A DNA stretch of 64,000 nucleotides from contig NZ_CP087132.1 in NCBI RefSeq assembly GCF_020911885.1, forward strand, positions 2,356,001-2,420,000, written 5' to 3'. The position numbers and the translations under genes are program-made. The DNA comes from Flavobacterium acetivorans (GTDB lineage: Bacteria; Bacteroidota; Bacteroidia; Flavobacteriales; Flavobacteriaceae). The notes under the pieces are model-generated. The model searched no databases, was not told the DNA's origin, and saw only the letters and a list, made by a program, of their open reading frames with translations. This document shows positions 25,437 to 34,560 of this stretch, piece by piece (position 1 is the stretch's first letter; the number at the start of each line of letters is the position of its first letter).

Positions 25437-26993
25437 TTATTGTAAATCAAATTTAATTCCTTGTGCCAATGGTAGGTTTGTGGTATAATTAATTGTGTTA
25501 GTTTGACGCCTCATATATATCTTCCAAGCATCTGACCCAGATTCTCTTCCGCCTCCAGTGTCTTTCTCGCCACCAAAAGCACCTCCAATTTCAGCTCCGG
25601 ATGTTCCTATGTTAACATTGGCAATTCCACAATCTGAACCTACAACTGATAAAAATCTTTCAGCTTCACGTAAATTATTGGTCATGATAGCTGATGATAA
25701 TCCTTGTCCAACTCCGTTTTGATATTCAAGTGCGTTATCAACATCTCCACTGTATTTTATTAAATATAAAACAGGGGCAAAAGTCTCGTGTTGCACAATC
25801 TCAAATGAATTTTTAGCTAAAGCAATCGCTGGCTTCACATAACATCCACTTTCATATCCTTCTCCAGAAAGAACTCCGCCTTCAACTAAAATAGTTCCAC
25901 CTTCTTCAACTACTTTATCTAAGGCTGCTTTGTACAATTTGACTGCGTCTTTATCGATTAATGGACCTACGTGATTGTTTTCGTCTAATGGATTTCCGAT
26001 TTTGAGTTGTTTGTATGCCGAGACAATAGCGTCTTTTACTTTTTCATAAATACTTTCATGAATAATCAAGCGACGCGTTGATGTACAGCGTTGTCCTGCA
26101 GTTCCTACAGCTCCAAAAACAGCCCCAATAACAGTCATTTTTATATCTGCATCAGGAGTTACGATTATAGCATTGTTCCCTCCTAATTCTAAAAGGGATT
26201 TACCTAAACGTGCAGCAACTGCTTGCGCTACTATTTTCCCCATTCTGGTTGATCCTGTAGCTGAAATTAATGGAATTCGAGTATCGGAAGTCATCAATTC
26301 CCCCAATTTATAATCGCCATTAATCAAGCATGAAATTCCTTCGGGTAAATTATTTTCTTTAATAACTTCGGCTATAATATTCTGACAAGCTATTCCACAA
26401 AGAGGTGTCTTTTCTGAAGGTTTCCAAATACAAACATCTCCACATATCCAAGCCAAAGCTGTGTTCCAAGCCCAAACAGCAACTGGAAAGTTAAATGCCG
26501 AAATAATTCCAACAACTCCCATAGGATGGTACTGCTCATACATACGGTGTCCAGGTCGCTCAGAATGCATGGTTAGACCGTGCAATTGACGTGATAAGCC
26601 TACTGCGAAATCACAGATGTCGATCATTTCTTGTACTTCACCATATCCTTCTTGCAATGATTTCCCCATTTCATAAGAAACCAATTTTCCTAAAGCTTCT
26701 TTGTTTTGGCGTAATTTTTCTCCAAATTGACGAACAATTTCGCCACGTTGGGGAGCAGGCATTAAACGAAAGGTTTTAAATGCCTCAGTAGCCGACTGTA
26801 TTACTTTTTCGTAGTCTTGTGATGTGGATGTTTTAACAGAACCAATCAATTTTCCGTCAACGGGAGAATAACTATTTAAAATTTCTCCAGACGAAAAATG
26901 ATTTAAACCAGTTGATGTTCCTTCATTTATAGTCTTGATCCCTAATTTTTCTAGAGCCTCATTCATACCAAATTGAGATTTTGTTGTAGTCAT
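25437..26993 (-). CDS. amaB: ALDH7-family 2-aminoadipate-6-semialdehyde dehydrogenase
   Basis: The 518-aa enzyme matches the ALDH7 (antiquitin, piperideine-6-carboxylate dehydrogenase) subfamily rather than generic aldehyde dehydrogenases. The pattern VGIISAFNFPVAVWAWN, the general base E269 in LLELGGNN, the nucleophile C303 in TAGQRCTSTRR, SGAEIGGAFGGEKDTGGGRE (subfamily signature) and the ending NLPLAQGIKF are all near-identical to human ALDH7A1 as I recall it. The reaction is NAD+-dependent oxidation of 2-aminoadipate semialdehyde to 2-aminoadipate. It is cytoplasmic. It is the first gene of the operon, and its product class is exactly what a hydroxylysine phospholyase would need next. The start ATG follows an A-rich leader without a clear Shine-Dalgarno. 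Confidence 0.88.
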   Translation of the reverse strand: MTTTKSQFGMNEALEKLGIKTINEGTSTGLNHFSSGEILNSYSPVDGKLIGSVKTSTSQDYEKVIQSATEAFKTFRLMPAPQRGEIVRQFGEKLRQNKEALGKLVSYEMGKSLQEGYGEVQEMIDICDFAVGLSRQLHGLTMHSERPGHRMYEQYHPMGVVGIISAFNFPVAVWAWNTALAWICGDVCIWKPSEKTPLCGIACQNIIAEVIKENNLPEGISCLINGDYKLGELMTSDTRIPLISATGSTRMGKIVAQAVAARLGKSLLELGGNNAIIVTPDADIKMTVIGAVFGAVGTAGQRCTSTRRLIIHESIYEKVKDAIVSAYKQLKIGNPLDENNHVGPLIDKDAVKLYKAALDKVVEEGGTILVEGGVLSGEGYESGCYVKPAIALAKNSFEIVQHETFAPVLYLIKYSGDVDNALEYQNGVGQGLSSAIMTNNLREAERFLSVVGSDCGIANVNIGTSGAEIGGAFGGEKDTGGGRESGSDAWKIYMRRQTNTINYTTNLPLAQGIKFDLQ

Positions 26994-27072
26994 ATTTTGT
27001 TTTTTTTGATTTTCATCATAATTTATTTGTTAGCAGAATTAGGATTTAATTTTAATCTAAGTTTTGGTCTCA

Positions 27073-27106
27073 CAAATATTAAATTATTTCAATATAAAAC
27101 ATCAAA
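27073..27106 (-). promoter_or_regulatory. candidate Bacteroidota promoter for the ALDH7-SusCD operon
   Basis: On the minus strand TTTG (27103-27106) is followed after 21 bp by TAATATTTG (27073-27081). That roughly fits the Bacteroidota sigma-ABfr pattern of a -33 TTTG and a -7 TAnnTTTG, with one extra base in the latter. The leader to the ALDH7 ATG would be about 70 nt. The wider gap 27107-27462 shows no gene, only AT-rich sequence. Confidence 0.3.
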
Positions 27107-27463
27107 AAAGAACTTTACTTGACCTTTACATCCTCAAGCAAAGCCAGTATATACAGGGGTTTTACGAATAATTATCAATGTAAGCACTATGTTTTTAATA
27201 TGATGGAGGTTTAAAATTGAAGCAGTTTTTTTCTTTATTATATTCTTATCAATATGAAAATTCAATTACAGAAAGAATAAATTGTATTTTAAATTTAGAA
27301 TATAATGTCGATAAGTTTAATATAACACTACCCAATATGATGTTGTCGGTGAGAAAAGAAATCAAAATTTACAGTAAAAAAGACTACACTATATAAATTA
27401 TATTTTAGCACCTAATGAAATGCATCAACAGAGTAAAATAAAAAGGAGCGCTTATAAACCAAA

Positions 27464-27497
27464 AAAACAGTTGCAAAATAATTTTGCAACTGTTTTT
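27464..27497 (-). terminator. terminator hairpin of the TPR-HTH regulator gene
   Basis: AAAACAGTTGCAAAAT and ATTTTGCAACTGTTTT pair over about 16 bp with a minimal loop. It stands 94 bp downstream of the regulator stop (27591) and is flanked by A and T runs, so it can act in either direction. It separates the regulator transcript from the ALDH7-SusCD operon. Confidence 0.75.
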
Positions 27498-27590
27498 ATA
27501 ATGTAACATTTTTTGTCTTATAAACTGTGTTAATAATTGAGGACAAGGACTGAGCATAATATTTGAAGATGTCCAAGAAAGATTAATAGC

Positions 27591-29285
27591 CTAAATGTTT
27601 TCCAGAAAAGTAACTAGGTTGTCTTTGTTTTCTAATCCTAATTTTTTTCTTAACCTATGTCTTCCAATTTCTACTGAATTAGCAGAGATATTATTGATAT
27701 TGGCTATTTCTTTAGAGCTAAGTTTAAGTTTAACCTGTACTGCCAACTGAATATCTTTATCAGTTAAATTAGGATATTTTTCTTTAATTCTAAATAAAAA
27801 ATCACTTTGTAGGGTTTCTATGTTGGAATGAAATTGCTGAATATCTTCATTTAAATCAAATTTAAAAGTGTACTCGTTTATAAGCGCATTGATGTCTTGT
27901 TTAAGTAAGCTTAAATCGTTGAATTTTAAATTTTTTAAAGATTTTGTTAGGTCCTTATAAATATTAGTTCTTTGAGAAATGAACAAAGCTAGATTTGTAA
28001 GTTCCTTAGTTCGAAAATCCAGTTTGCGTTCTAAATTCTCCTGTAATAGAAATTGTGATTTTAGTTTTTCCTTTGAAAGTTTATGATTTTGCAGATAAAT
28101 AGCTTTTTTCTTTTTTATATTATTCCATAACGAAGCTATTATTAGAATTCCTATTATTGCCAATAATAAAGAACCTATCAATAAGGATTTTCTTTTCTGT
28201 GATTCCAATTTACGTTGTTGCTCTAATAACTTGATTTCAGATTCGCGTCGTTCAGCCTCATATAAAATCCGCATTTCAGCCAATTTTTCACTTTTATTGC
28301 TTGTGAAAAGTTCAGATTTACCATTAGTATATTTCATATAAAATTTGAAAGCCTCCTTATAGTTATTTAATGCTAAATAATAATCGGACATAATTTTATC
28401 ATTCTCTAAAACTAGTTCCTTTTTATTACCCAATGCGTTAGTAATAGTCCTAGCTTCTTGTAACAATAAATAACATTTATGATAATTTTTAAGTTGTAAG
28501 TGTACAATAGCAAGTTCATGAAGAATATAAACTTTTTTGTAGTCATATTTAATTTGACTCTCAATATCCAGAGCAGAATCTAAGAATTTTTTAGCCAAAT
28601 TGAGTTCATTAATTTTACGATAGCAAATGGCCATATTTTTCATCGTTTCTGCGATTCTGTCCTTATTATTAGAATCTTTTATGAGTTTTAAAGATTTTTT
28701 GAAAAAAAATAATGCCAAATTATAATCGCCTTTGCCATCATGAATTATTCCGATACTGTTATAACTGTATGCAATTCGCTGCTTGTCGCCTATTTTTTCA
28801 TGTATGATTAAAGCTTGGGTATGATATTCTAATGCTTTTTCAAAATAACCAATGTCATAATATAACCAACCAAGTGTACGTAAAGTAAAGGCAAGATCAT
28901 AATCGTTTCCAATTACTCTTCGTATTTCTAAGGATCGTAGCCCGAATTGTAAAGCTTTATCATAAATATTATTAAACAAATAACCCTGACACAAATTTAT
29001 TAGTGCTAACCCTTCTTGATTTTTATTTTCCAACTCGATTGATAAACGTAAAGCTTCCGAGCCATATTTTATAGTTTTATTAGGATCAATGACCCAGTAT
29101 ATCTCGGCAATTCTATTTAATAAAGACAGTTTTTTTTCTCCTATAGATTTGGGCAAGATTTTTAACAAACTGTCTAGTTCAACCTGTGAATCACTGGGGT
29201 TTTCATCCCATATGTTTTTCTGAGATTGGGCTGTAAAACAGACAAATATAAAACTAATAAGTAGCAGATGAGCGAGTTTTTTCAT
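27591..29285 (-). CDS. TPR-domain membrane regulator with C-terminal LuxR-type HTH
   Basis: The 564-aa protein starts with a signal-like hydrophobic segment (LAHLLLISFIFVCFTAQSQ). It then has about seven tetratricopeptide repeats (roughly 40-340; for example AFTLRTLGWLYYDIGYFEKALEY), one transmembrane helix (about 372-392, SLLIGSLLLAIIGILIIASLW), a coiled coil and a GerE-like HTH at the end (LSSKEIANINNISANSVEIG). The layout places the TPR sensor outside the cytoplasm and the DNA-binding domain inside. Such regulators are common beside Bacteroidota utilisation loci. It lies directly upstream of, and in the same direction as, the ALDH7-SusCD operon, so it is the obvious candidate regulator of it. 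Its inducer is unknown. Confidence 0.8.
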   Translation of the reverse strand: MKKLAHLLLISFIFVCFTAQSQKNIWDENPSDSQVELDSLLKILPKSIGEKKLSLLNRIAEIYWVIDPNKTIKYGSEALRLSIELENKNQEGLALINLCQGYLFNNIYDKALQFGLRSLEIRRVIGNDYDLAFTLRTLGWLYYDIGYFEKALEYHTQALIIHEKIGDKQRIAYSYNSIGIIHDGKGDYNLALFFFKKSLKLIKDSNNKDRIAETMKNMAICYRKINELNLAKKFLDSALDIESQIKYDYKKVYILHELAIVHLQLKNYHKCYLLLQEARTITNALGNKKELVLENDKIMSDYYLALNNYKEAFKFYMKYTNGKSELFTSNKSEKLAEMRILYEAERRESEIKLLEQQRKLESQKRKSLLIGSLLLAIIGILIIASLWNNIKKKKAIYLQNHKLSKEKLKSQFLLQENLERKLDFRTKELTNLALFISQRTNIYKDLTKSLKNLKFNDLSLLKQDINALINEYTFKFDLNEDIQQFHSNIETLQSDFLFRIKEKYPNLTDKDIQLAVQVKLKLSSKEIANINNISANSVEIGRHRLRKKLGLENKDNLVTFLENI

Positions 29286-29406
29286 TGCAAGAAAATTTTA
29301 AAATAGAGTTATACCCTTTATTATAATGCTTTTTAAAGCTTCAAATATCATCATTATTTATGTATTTAAGTTCAATAGTGTGGACTTAAAATAAGTTAAA
29401 AACCCG

Positions 29407-29832
29407 ATGGTTAATATTATGTTCATTGATATTGTATTGCTAGGTTTTTATTACGATATTCTTAAAAATCTAAAAATAGCGGTTGGTGGTATTTGGAGAA
29501 ATGGTCAGCCGTATACAAAACCAATTCAAGGAAATGAAACCGTTCAAAACGGAAATAATACCATGGTAAATTATGATTCGCCAAACAGTTAAAAATTAGA
29601 TGATTTCATGCGTTTAGATGCCTCTTTAAATTTTAATCTATCACCGCTATTTAAAGCTTCGTTTACTGCCGGTGTGATTAATGTTACTGATGGGAGTAAT
29701 GTAATTAATCGCTATTACAAAGTCAATTCTAAAGGCTCGAATGATGCTGTTCAAATAGATAATCAATCACTTGGCTTAACGCCAAATATAAGATTAGCTG
29801 AAGTAATACATCGAGATTTAGTACAATATTAA
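29407..29832 (+). pseudogene. C-terminal remnant of a TonB-dependent receptor
   Basis: A single frame carries the end of a TonB-receptor barrel: NLKIAVGGIWRNGQPYTKPI, then NYDSPNS, a TAA stop at 29590-29592, and on in the same frame KLDDFMRLDASLNFNLSPLF, ASFTAGVINVTD and a final RLAEVIHRDLVQY. The pattern (S)xRLDDFMRLDAS is usual for the last strands of such receptors. About 80% of the gene is missing at the 5' side and one nonsense codon splits the rest. Its stop codon coincides with the start of dispersed-repeat copy B. Confidence 0.75.
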
Positions 29833-30131
29833 TCTGGTATCAATTACATAGCAATTTTTTGCTACTCCACAGGTTTTTTTGTTATTATCTGGTTTTAGTT
29901 CAGTCAAGGTAACTTCAATAAATATCCAAACCAGTGAGAATATTTGAGTTTAAGTATGTTTATTATGAAATAATAGGTATAAAAAAAGCTCAATTCGTAT
30001 GAATTGAGCTTTTTATTTTGTGACCCTTACTGAACAATTTACAAACCATTTTATGAACGATTTGAAGAAATTAGCTATGTGGAATCCTTTATAGGAAGTA
30101 CAAATCTGTTTCTAGTTTTAAGTAAAGTTAT
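29828..30131 (+). repeat. dispersed repeat, copy B (full length)
   Basis: This 304-bp copy runs from ATTAATCTGGTATC to AGTAAAGTTAT and matches copy C (41355-41657) along its whole length with scattered single-base differences. The internal order is an A/T-rich leader, CTGGTTT/AAACCAG outer stem, perfect 14-bp terminator-like hairpin (29983-30014) and a conserved 3' block with GAAGAAATTAGCTATGTGGAA. One base change (GTAACTT for GTGACTT) weakens the inner hairpin here. The remaining 101 bp to the histidine-kinase stop show nothing recognisable. Confidence 0.85.
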
Positions 30132-30232
30132 ACCTGTTTTTAGGATATCCACTTCATAATTTAGCTAGGTAAGAGGTGTTTTTTTAATTTGGAGATAGAG
30201 AGACTATTGTTTTTCACTTATACCAATTCTCA

Positions 30233-31957
30233 TTAAACAATATTCAATTCAATACTAAAAGTACTTCCTAATCCAAGTTCACTTTTTACAGCGATTGTAC
30301 CATTTTGTGCTTCAATAAATTCTTTGCTAATTGCTAAACCTAATCCAGTTCCTAATTTGTGACTTCCTGGAATTTGGAAATATTTATCAAAGACTCTATT
30401 TTTATAATGACTATCAATCCCTTTTCCTTTATCTATAACTTCAAAAAGGACTGTGTTGTTCACTTTTCTTAGTTTGACAATAATTTTACTATTTTCAGAA
30501 GAGTAGGTAATTGCGTTTGTTAAAAAGTTAATTAGGACCCAAGCTGTTTTATCGTTATCTGCCTTTACAAAAGGTAAGTTTTCTTCTGCATCGATTATGA
30601 TATTTATTGCTTTTTGATCGGCCTTTACTTTTACTGCAGCTATAGCATAGTTTATTATTTCGTATGGATTGTTGTCTTCTATAGTTAGATGTATGTTTCC
30701 CGTTTCTACTTGGGATAAATCCAGTAATTCTCCGGTAATTTTTAGCAATCTTTCGCTATCTTCTTTAATGCTGGTAATTAATTGTTTTTGGTCTTGATTC
30801 ATTTTACCGTTATCTTCTTTTTCTAGGATTTGTAAACTCATCTTTATAGAGGAGATAGGTGTTTTTAATTCATGAGAAACCGTGGCTATAAAATTTGTTT
30901 TTGCAAAATCTAACTCTTTAAAAACAGTAATGTTTCTTAGAATTATCACATCACCAATATCGATTTTGTGGTCTTCCCCCGTTGGTTTAATGGTAATATT
31001 TACAATTTCCTTCTCGAAATAACTTTCTATGTTATCTGCAAAAATCTTCATTGGTTCCACTTTTTGTTTGCCATCAAGAAGTGTGCTTACTAATAGCGAT
31101 TTCATTAAATCATTTGTAAGGGCTAGATTAGTGGCTAATTGGCCTACAACTTCATTTGATTTTAAACCAATGATTTTTAATGCTTCATTGTTAACAAATA
31201 ATATAATTCCCCTATTATCCAATCCAATAATGGGATCGTGCATGTTATTAATCAAAGTTTCTAATCGCTTTTTCTCAAATGATAATTTGTGTAAGTTGCT
31301 GCTACTATATTCTTGTAATTTCTCAGCCATTGAATTGAATGACTTTGCCAAGTCTCCAAATTCGTTATGATTCATAAAGTGTACTCTTTGCGAATAATTT
31401 TTATTGGCAATTTCCTTGATACTATTTGTTAATTCCTTAATAGGATTGGCAATATTATTGGGTAAATTTACTAATAAATTAAAAGCTATCAAGAAGCATA
31501 ACGTTCCGGTAATAGCAATCCACAAGCTGGCCGTTTCAGCAGTATGCGTGGCTACATCACTTTTTTGCTTGATGGCATTCATGTTCAACTTCATAATTTC
31601 AAAAATATCTTGCCGAATCTGATTTTTGATCTCATCATTAGAAAAATCGTTTTTGAGTTCCGTAAATTTTCTCTCTAGATTGATGTTAACATTTCTTTCA
31701 CCAATTTCAGTTGCATTTGCCATTTGATTTTTAAGATTTTTTTCGAAAAAGGAAAAATCTATATTTTTATCGGTACTAATTTTCTCTAATGAAAGTAACA
31801 TGTTACGAGAATATTCTAAGGTGTTGTAATTTGCTTTCAAAATATTTTGAGTGTCTATTTTTATTAAAAAAACGGAATAAGCACTAATTAGCGAAAGGAT
31901 GATTATCATCAAGAATAACAATCCAACGCCGAGATTTAATTTGGTTTTTATTTTCAT
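30233..31957 (-). CDS. HAMP-PAS sensor histidine kinase of the Kdp locus
   Basis: The 574-aa kinase has two transmembrane helices (about 10-32 and 145-166) around a short periplasmic four-helix region, a HAMP domain (NPIKELTNSIKEIANKN), a PAS domain (LINNMHDPIIGLDNRGIILF) and HisKA with the phosphorylated histidine in FIATVSHELKTPIS. The HATPase has ITYSSENSKIIV, DKGKGI and a GTGLGLAISKEF G-box. It follows the short KdpD-like protein by 17 bp. I infer that the two together replace the single KdpD of enterobacteria and feed the NtrC-type regulator at 39920-41260. The fit to the regulator is by gene neighbourhood only. Confidence 0.82.
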   Translation of the reverse strand: MKIKTKLNLGVGLLFLMIIILSLISAYSVFLIKIDTQNILKANYNTLEYSRNMLLSLEKISTDKNIDFSFFEKNLKNQMANATEIGERNVNINLERKFTELKNDFSNDEIKNQIRQDIFEIMKLNMNAIKQKSDVATHTAETASLWIAITGTLCFLIAFNLLVNLPNNIANPIKELTNSIKEIANKNYSQRVHFMNHNEFGDLAKSFNSMAEKLQEYSSSNLHKLSFEKKRLETLINNMHDPIIGLDNRGIILFVNNEALKIIGLKSNEVVGQLATNLALTNDLMKSLLVSTLLDGKQKVEPMKIFADNIESYFEKEIVNITIKPTGEDHKIDIGDVIILRNITVFKELDFAKTNFIATVSHELKTPISSIKMSLQILEKEDNGKMNQDQKQLITSIKEDSERLLKITGELLDLSQVETGNIHLTIEDNNPYEIINYAIAAVKVKADQKAINIIIDAEENLPFVKADNDKTAWVLINFLTNAITYSSENSKIIVKLRKVNNTVLFEVIDKGKGIDSHYKNRVFDKYFQIPGSHKLGTGLGLAISKEFIEAQNGTIAVKSELGLGSTFSIELNIV

Positions 31958-31974
31958 TAGGCTTCTATTTGCGA

Positions 31975-33102
31975 TTATGACAAAATTACTAAGTCAATAT
32001 TTGATGAGGTTAGGTTATTTAGTAATTTATTAAATATGGTCGTCGATAAAATTACTTTAAATAAATTTAAATGTGGTTTTCCAATGCAAACGGTTGTGAT
32101 ATTTTTCTGTTCAACTATTGCTAATATCGCATCGGTTATACTACTATTTTCTACTTTGATAACCTCAGCATTTAATTGCGAAGCTAATTTAAAATTATTG
32201 ATTAGATGGCGTTGTTTATCTAATGCTATTTTACTAGAACTTTCTTTTGGAGTTTCTACATATAAAACATACCATTTGCAATTGTAATAACTCGCCAATC
32301 GCGCGGTTTTCCGAATAACAATTTTAGCCATTTTATCATTGCTACTAATGCAAGCGACTATTTTTTGAGGCTTTAAAGCTAAATTTTTTGGCACTTCGTT
32401 TTCGACTTTGCGTCCCACTTGATTCACCACTTCTTTTAACGCTAATTCACGTAACTGTAAAATCTGATCTGATTTGAAAAAGTTATTTAATGCCGTCGGA
32501 ATTTTATCTGCAGTATAAATTTTACCTTCTTTCAATCGAGCAATCAAATCCTCTGAAGTCAAATCGATATTTACTACTTCATCTGCTATTCTCAAAACAT
32601 GATCAGGGATTCTTTCCTGCACATCAATAGTGGTGATTCGTTTTATATCTTGATTTAAACTTTCTATATGCTGAATATTTACTGCCGAAATTACATTAAT
32701 ACCCGATTCTAGAATTTCCAAAACATCTTGCCAGCGCTTTTCATTTTTGCTTCCTTCTATATTCGTGTGTGCTAGTTCATCTACAATTACTACTTCTGGA
32801 CGTAAATTAATGATCGCTTGAACATCCATTTCTTCCAGTTGTTTCCCTTTATAAAAAATAGTACGGCGCGGAATAACAGGCAGACCAGCTAACAATTCAT
32901 GCGTTTCTTTACGGTTATGCGTTTCAATATATCCTATTTTAACGTCAATTCCGTTTTTTAATAAGGTGTGTGCTTCTTGAAGCATACGGTACGTTTTTCC
33001 TACACCAGCACTCATCCCAATGTAGATTTTAAATTTTCCTTTGCGAGATTTCTGAATTAAATCAAGAAAGTGCTTGACATTATTTTCTTTTTCGTTATCC
33101 AT
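31975..33102 (-). CDS. kdpD: KdpD N-terminal sensor domain protein (no kinase domain)
   Basis: This 375-aa protein corresponds to only the cytoplasmic N-terminal half of KdpD. The KdpD domain with a Walker-A-like GMSAGVGKTYRML (about 28-40), DELAHTNIEGSKNEKRWQDV and VNIQHIESLN is followed by a universal-stress-protein-like domain (about 240-375; VACISSNDKMAKIVIRKTARLA). The membrane helices and the kinase core of classical KdpD are absent, and a separate HAMP-PAS kinase follows after 17 bp. I infer that it senses K+, ATP or another cytoplasmic signal and acts on that kinase. It is 303 bp downstream of the porin gene. Confidence 0.85.
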   Translation of the reverse strand: MDNEKENNVKHFLDLIQKSRKGKFKIYIGMSAGVGKTYRMLQEAHTLLKNGIDVKIGYIETHNRKETHELLAGLPVIPRRTIFYKGKQLEEMDVQAIINLRPEVVIVDELAHTNIEGSKNEKRWQDVLEILESGINVISAVNIQHIESLNQDIKRITTIDVQERIPDHVLRIADEVVNIDLTSEDLIARLKEGKIYTADKIPTALNNFFKSDQILQLRELALKEVVNQVGRKVENEVPKNLALKPQKIVACISSNDKMAKIVIRKTARLASYYNCKWYVLYVETPKESSSKIALDKQRHLINNFKLASQLNAEVIKVENSSITDAILAIVEQKNITTVCIGKPHLNLFKVILSTTIFNKLLNNLTSSNIDLVILS

Positions 33103-33405
33103 TTATGCTGTTTTTTGCTACTAAGGCACAAAGTCAATAAGGGTTTATTTATTATTTTTAAAATAACTCAAGGAGACAAAGTTTTTATTTTTATCATGAC
33201 ATTAAATTCTTTTGCCGCTAAGGCATGAAGTCATGAAGAATTTTTTGCAACAATATTTAAATAGCACAAAGTCTTTAATACTATTACTTTTAATAACTTT
33301 TTACCTTTGCTCTTTCGTGGCAATAGATAAAATTTTCCTTAAATATAAATGTTTTCATTATTTCTAAAAATGAAAACTTTGTGCCTTTGCGGCAAAAAAT
33401 ATTAT
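33103..33405. repeat. intergenic gap with four degenerate GGCACAAAG repeat units
   Basis: No gene is visible. Four related units occur: GCTACTAAGGCACAAAGTC (33116-33134), GCCGCTAAGGCATGAAGTC (33216-33234), and two in the opposite sense, TTGCCACGAAAGAGCAAAGG (33304-33323 complement) and TTGCCGCAAAGGCACAAAG (about 33378-33396 complement). The outermost units are inverted and could fold into a long hairpin across the gap between the porin and kdpD. Units of this type, as I recall, are scattered between genes in many flavobacteria. Confidence 0.5.
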
Positions 33406-34491
33406 TTAAAATTTGATAGCCAAAGAAGTATTTATCGAAAAACTAGTATCAGAAACTTCAGCTGTGTTTTTTACAAAAATTGCCTCTTTGCTACTGTAAT
33501 TTTTAACTTCAGTTCTCCACATTAAATTTGGAGTAATTTTATAGTCTGCATTCAAAGAAACGCCGAAGGTTTCAAAACCATTTGGAGTTCCTGAAGCTAT
33601 AATTACCCCTTTTTTATCTTGATAATATTCTCCTCTTACGGCAAAATTTAATTTATCAGTTACCATCAATTGCATCATTACAGAAGCTCCGTACCATTTA
33701 TTATAATCCTCACTTTGAGGTGCGGCTTGTTCCCAACCTATATCAAATCCTGCTAAAAGTTTCACTTTACGGGTTAAATCATAAGCGACATACAAATCAT
33801 GGAAATAACGTTTTTGACGCAAGTTGTCCGCTTTATCATTTCCTATAAAAGAGCTACTGTTTATAGAAAATTTAGCCAATGGTCTAAAGATAATTTGGTG
33901 ACCAAAACTAGGTGTGGTGTTGCCATCGACACGTTGGATTCTTTGCCATCCGTTCAGATACAATCCTGTTAATTCCCATTGCCCACTTGGTGAAACGTAT
34001 GTAATTTTGGCTCCAGCCTCAAAATAAGGAGAATTCTCCGCCATAATGCTCCTTGTCAATGTGAAGCAATCGGCTCCAACAGCACTTTCATAACCGATAT
34101 GCGACGGAAAGATTCCCGCTGTAAGCCACAAGTTTTGATTTTTAGCAACTTTAAATCCTACGTTGGCTTCATAAATATTTTTCAAAACCCCCGGTTCTGC
34201 TGCATAATTCGCATTCATATAAGAACCTGCAGCTATAGCTAGATTGGTACGTACCTTTTCAGTTTCGTAATTTGCTTTTACAAATGTAAGGTTCAGACTT
34301 ACTTCATTGTTACGGTTGTGGCTGTATATAAATTCTGGACGAGAATTATTGATTGGATTGTTGGTATCGTACTGAAAATAAGTTTCAGCATATCCACTAA
34401 TTGTCAATGGATTTTTTGGTTTCTCCTCTTGTGCAAAAGCTACCGCTGAAAAACATAAAGTTAAGGCAGCTAGACTTATTTTTGTATTCAT
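33406..34491 (-). CDS. outer-membrane beta-barrel porin (BBP2/OmpL-like)
   Basis: The 361-aa protein has a clean signal peptide (MNTKISLAALTLCFSAVAFAQ). A beta-barrel follows with alternating hydrophobic strands (LTISGYAETYFQYDTNNP; FRPLAKFSINSSSFIGND; MQLMVTDKLNFAVRGEYYQD) and a terminal aromatic residue (LAIKF). The GIFPSHIGYESA region is typical of the putative beta-barrel porin 2 family. It lies between kdpC (69 bp upstream) and kdpD, in the same direction. I infer a pore that brings K+ or other cations across the outer membrane for Kdp. The 69-bp gap upstream includes a short GGGGAGG/CCTCCCC stem. Confidence 0.78.
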   Translation of the reverse strand: MNTKISLAALTLCFSAVAFAQEEKPKNPLTISGYAETYFQYDTNNPINNSRPEFIYSHNRNNEVSLNLTFVKANYETEKVRTNLAIAAGSYMNANYAAEPGVLKNIYEANVGFKVAKNQNLWLTAGIFPSHIGYESAVGADCFTLTRSIMAENSPYFEAGAKITYVSPSGQWELTGLYLNGWQRIQRVDGNTTPSFGHQIIFRPLAKFSINSSSFIGNDKADNLRQKRYFHDLYVAYDLTRKVKLLAGFDIGWEQAAPQSEDYNKWYGASVMMQLMVTDKLNFAVRGEYYQDKKGVIIASGTPNGFETFGVSLNADYKITPNLMWRTEVKNYSSKEAIFVKNTAEVSDTSFSINTSLAIKF

Positions 34492-34560
34492 TTTGTATTT
34501 GTTAAAGTGATTTTAAAAAAGGGGAGGTATGGCAAAACCTCCCCAGCTCTGTTAACGGGT

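Noticed and set aside
26994..27462. Small peptide genes in the gap before the ALDH7 operon
   Set aside because: Only very short frames (for example MKIQLQKE) were found, without spacing or composition that suggests translation.
29828..30131. Dispersed repeat as a protein-coding fragment (a frame with FMNDLKKLAMWNPL near its 3' end)
   Set aside because: The frame is short, stops at once and is not preserved across the three copies, while the hairpins are.
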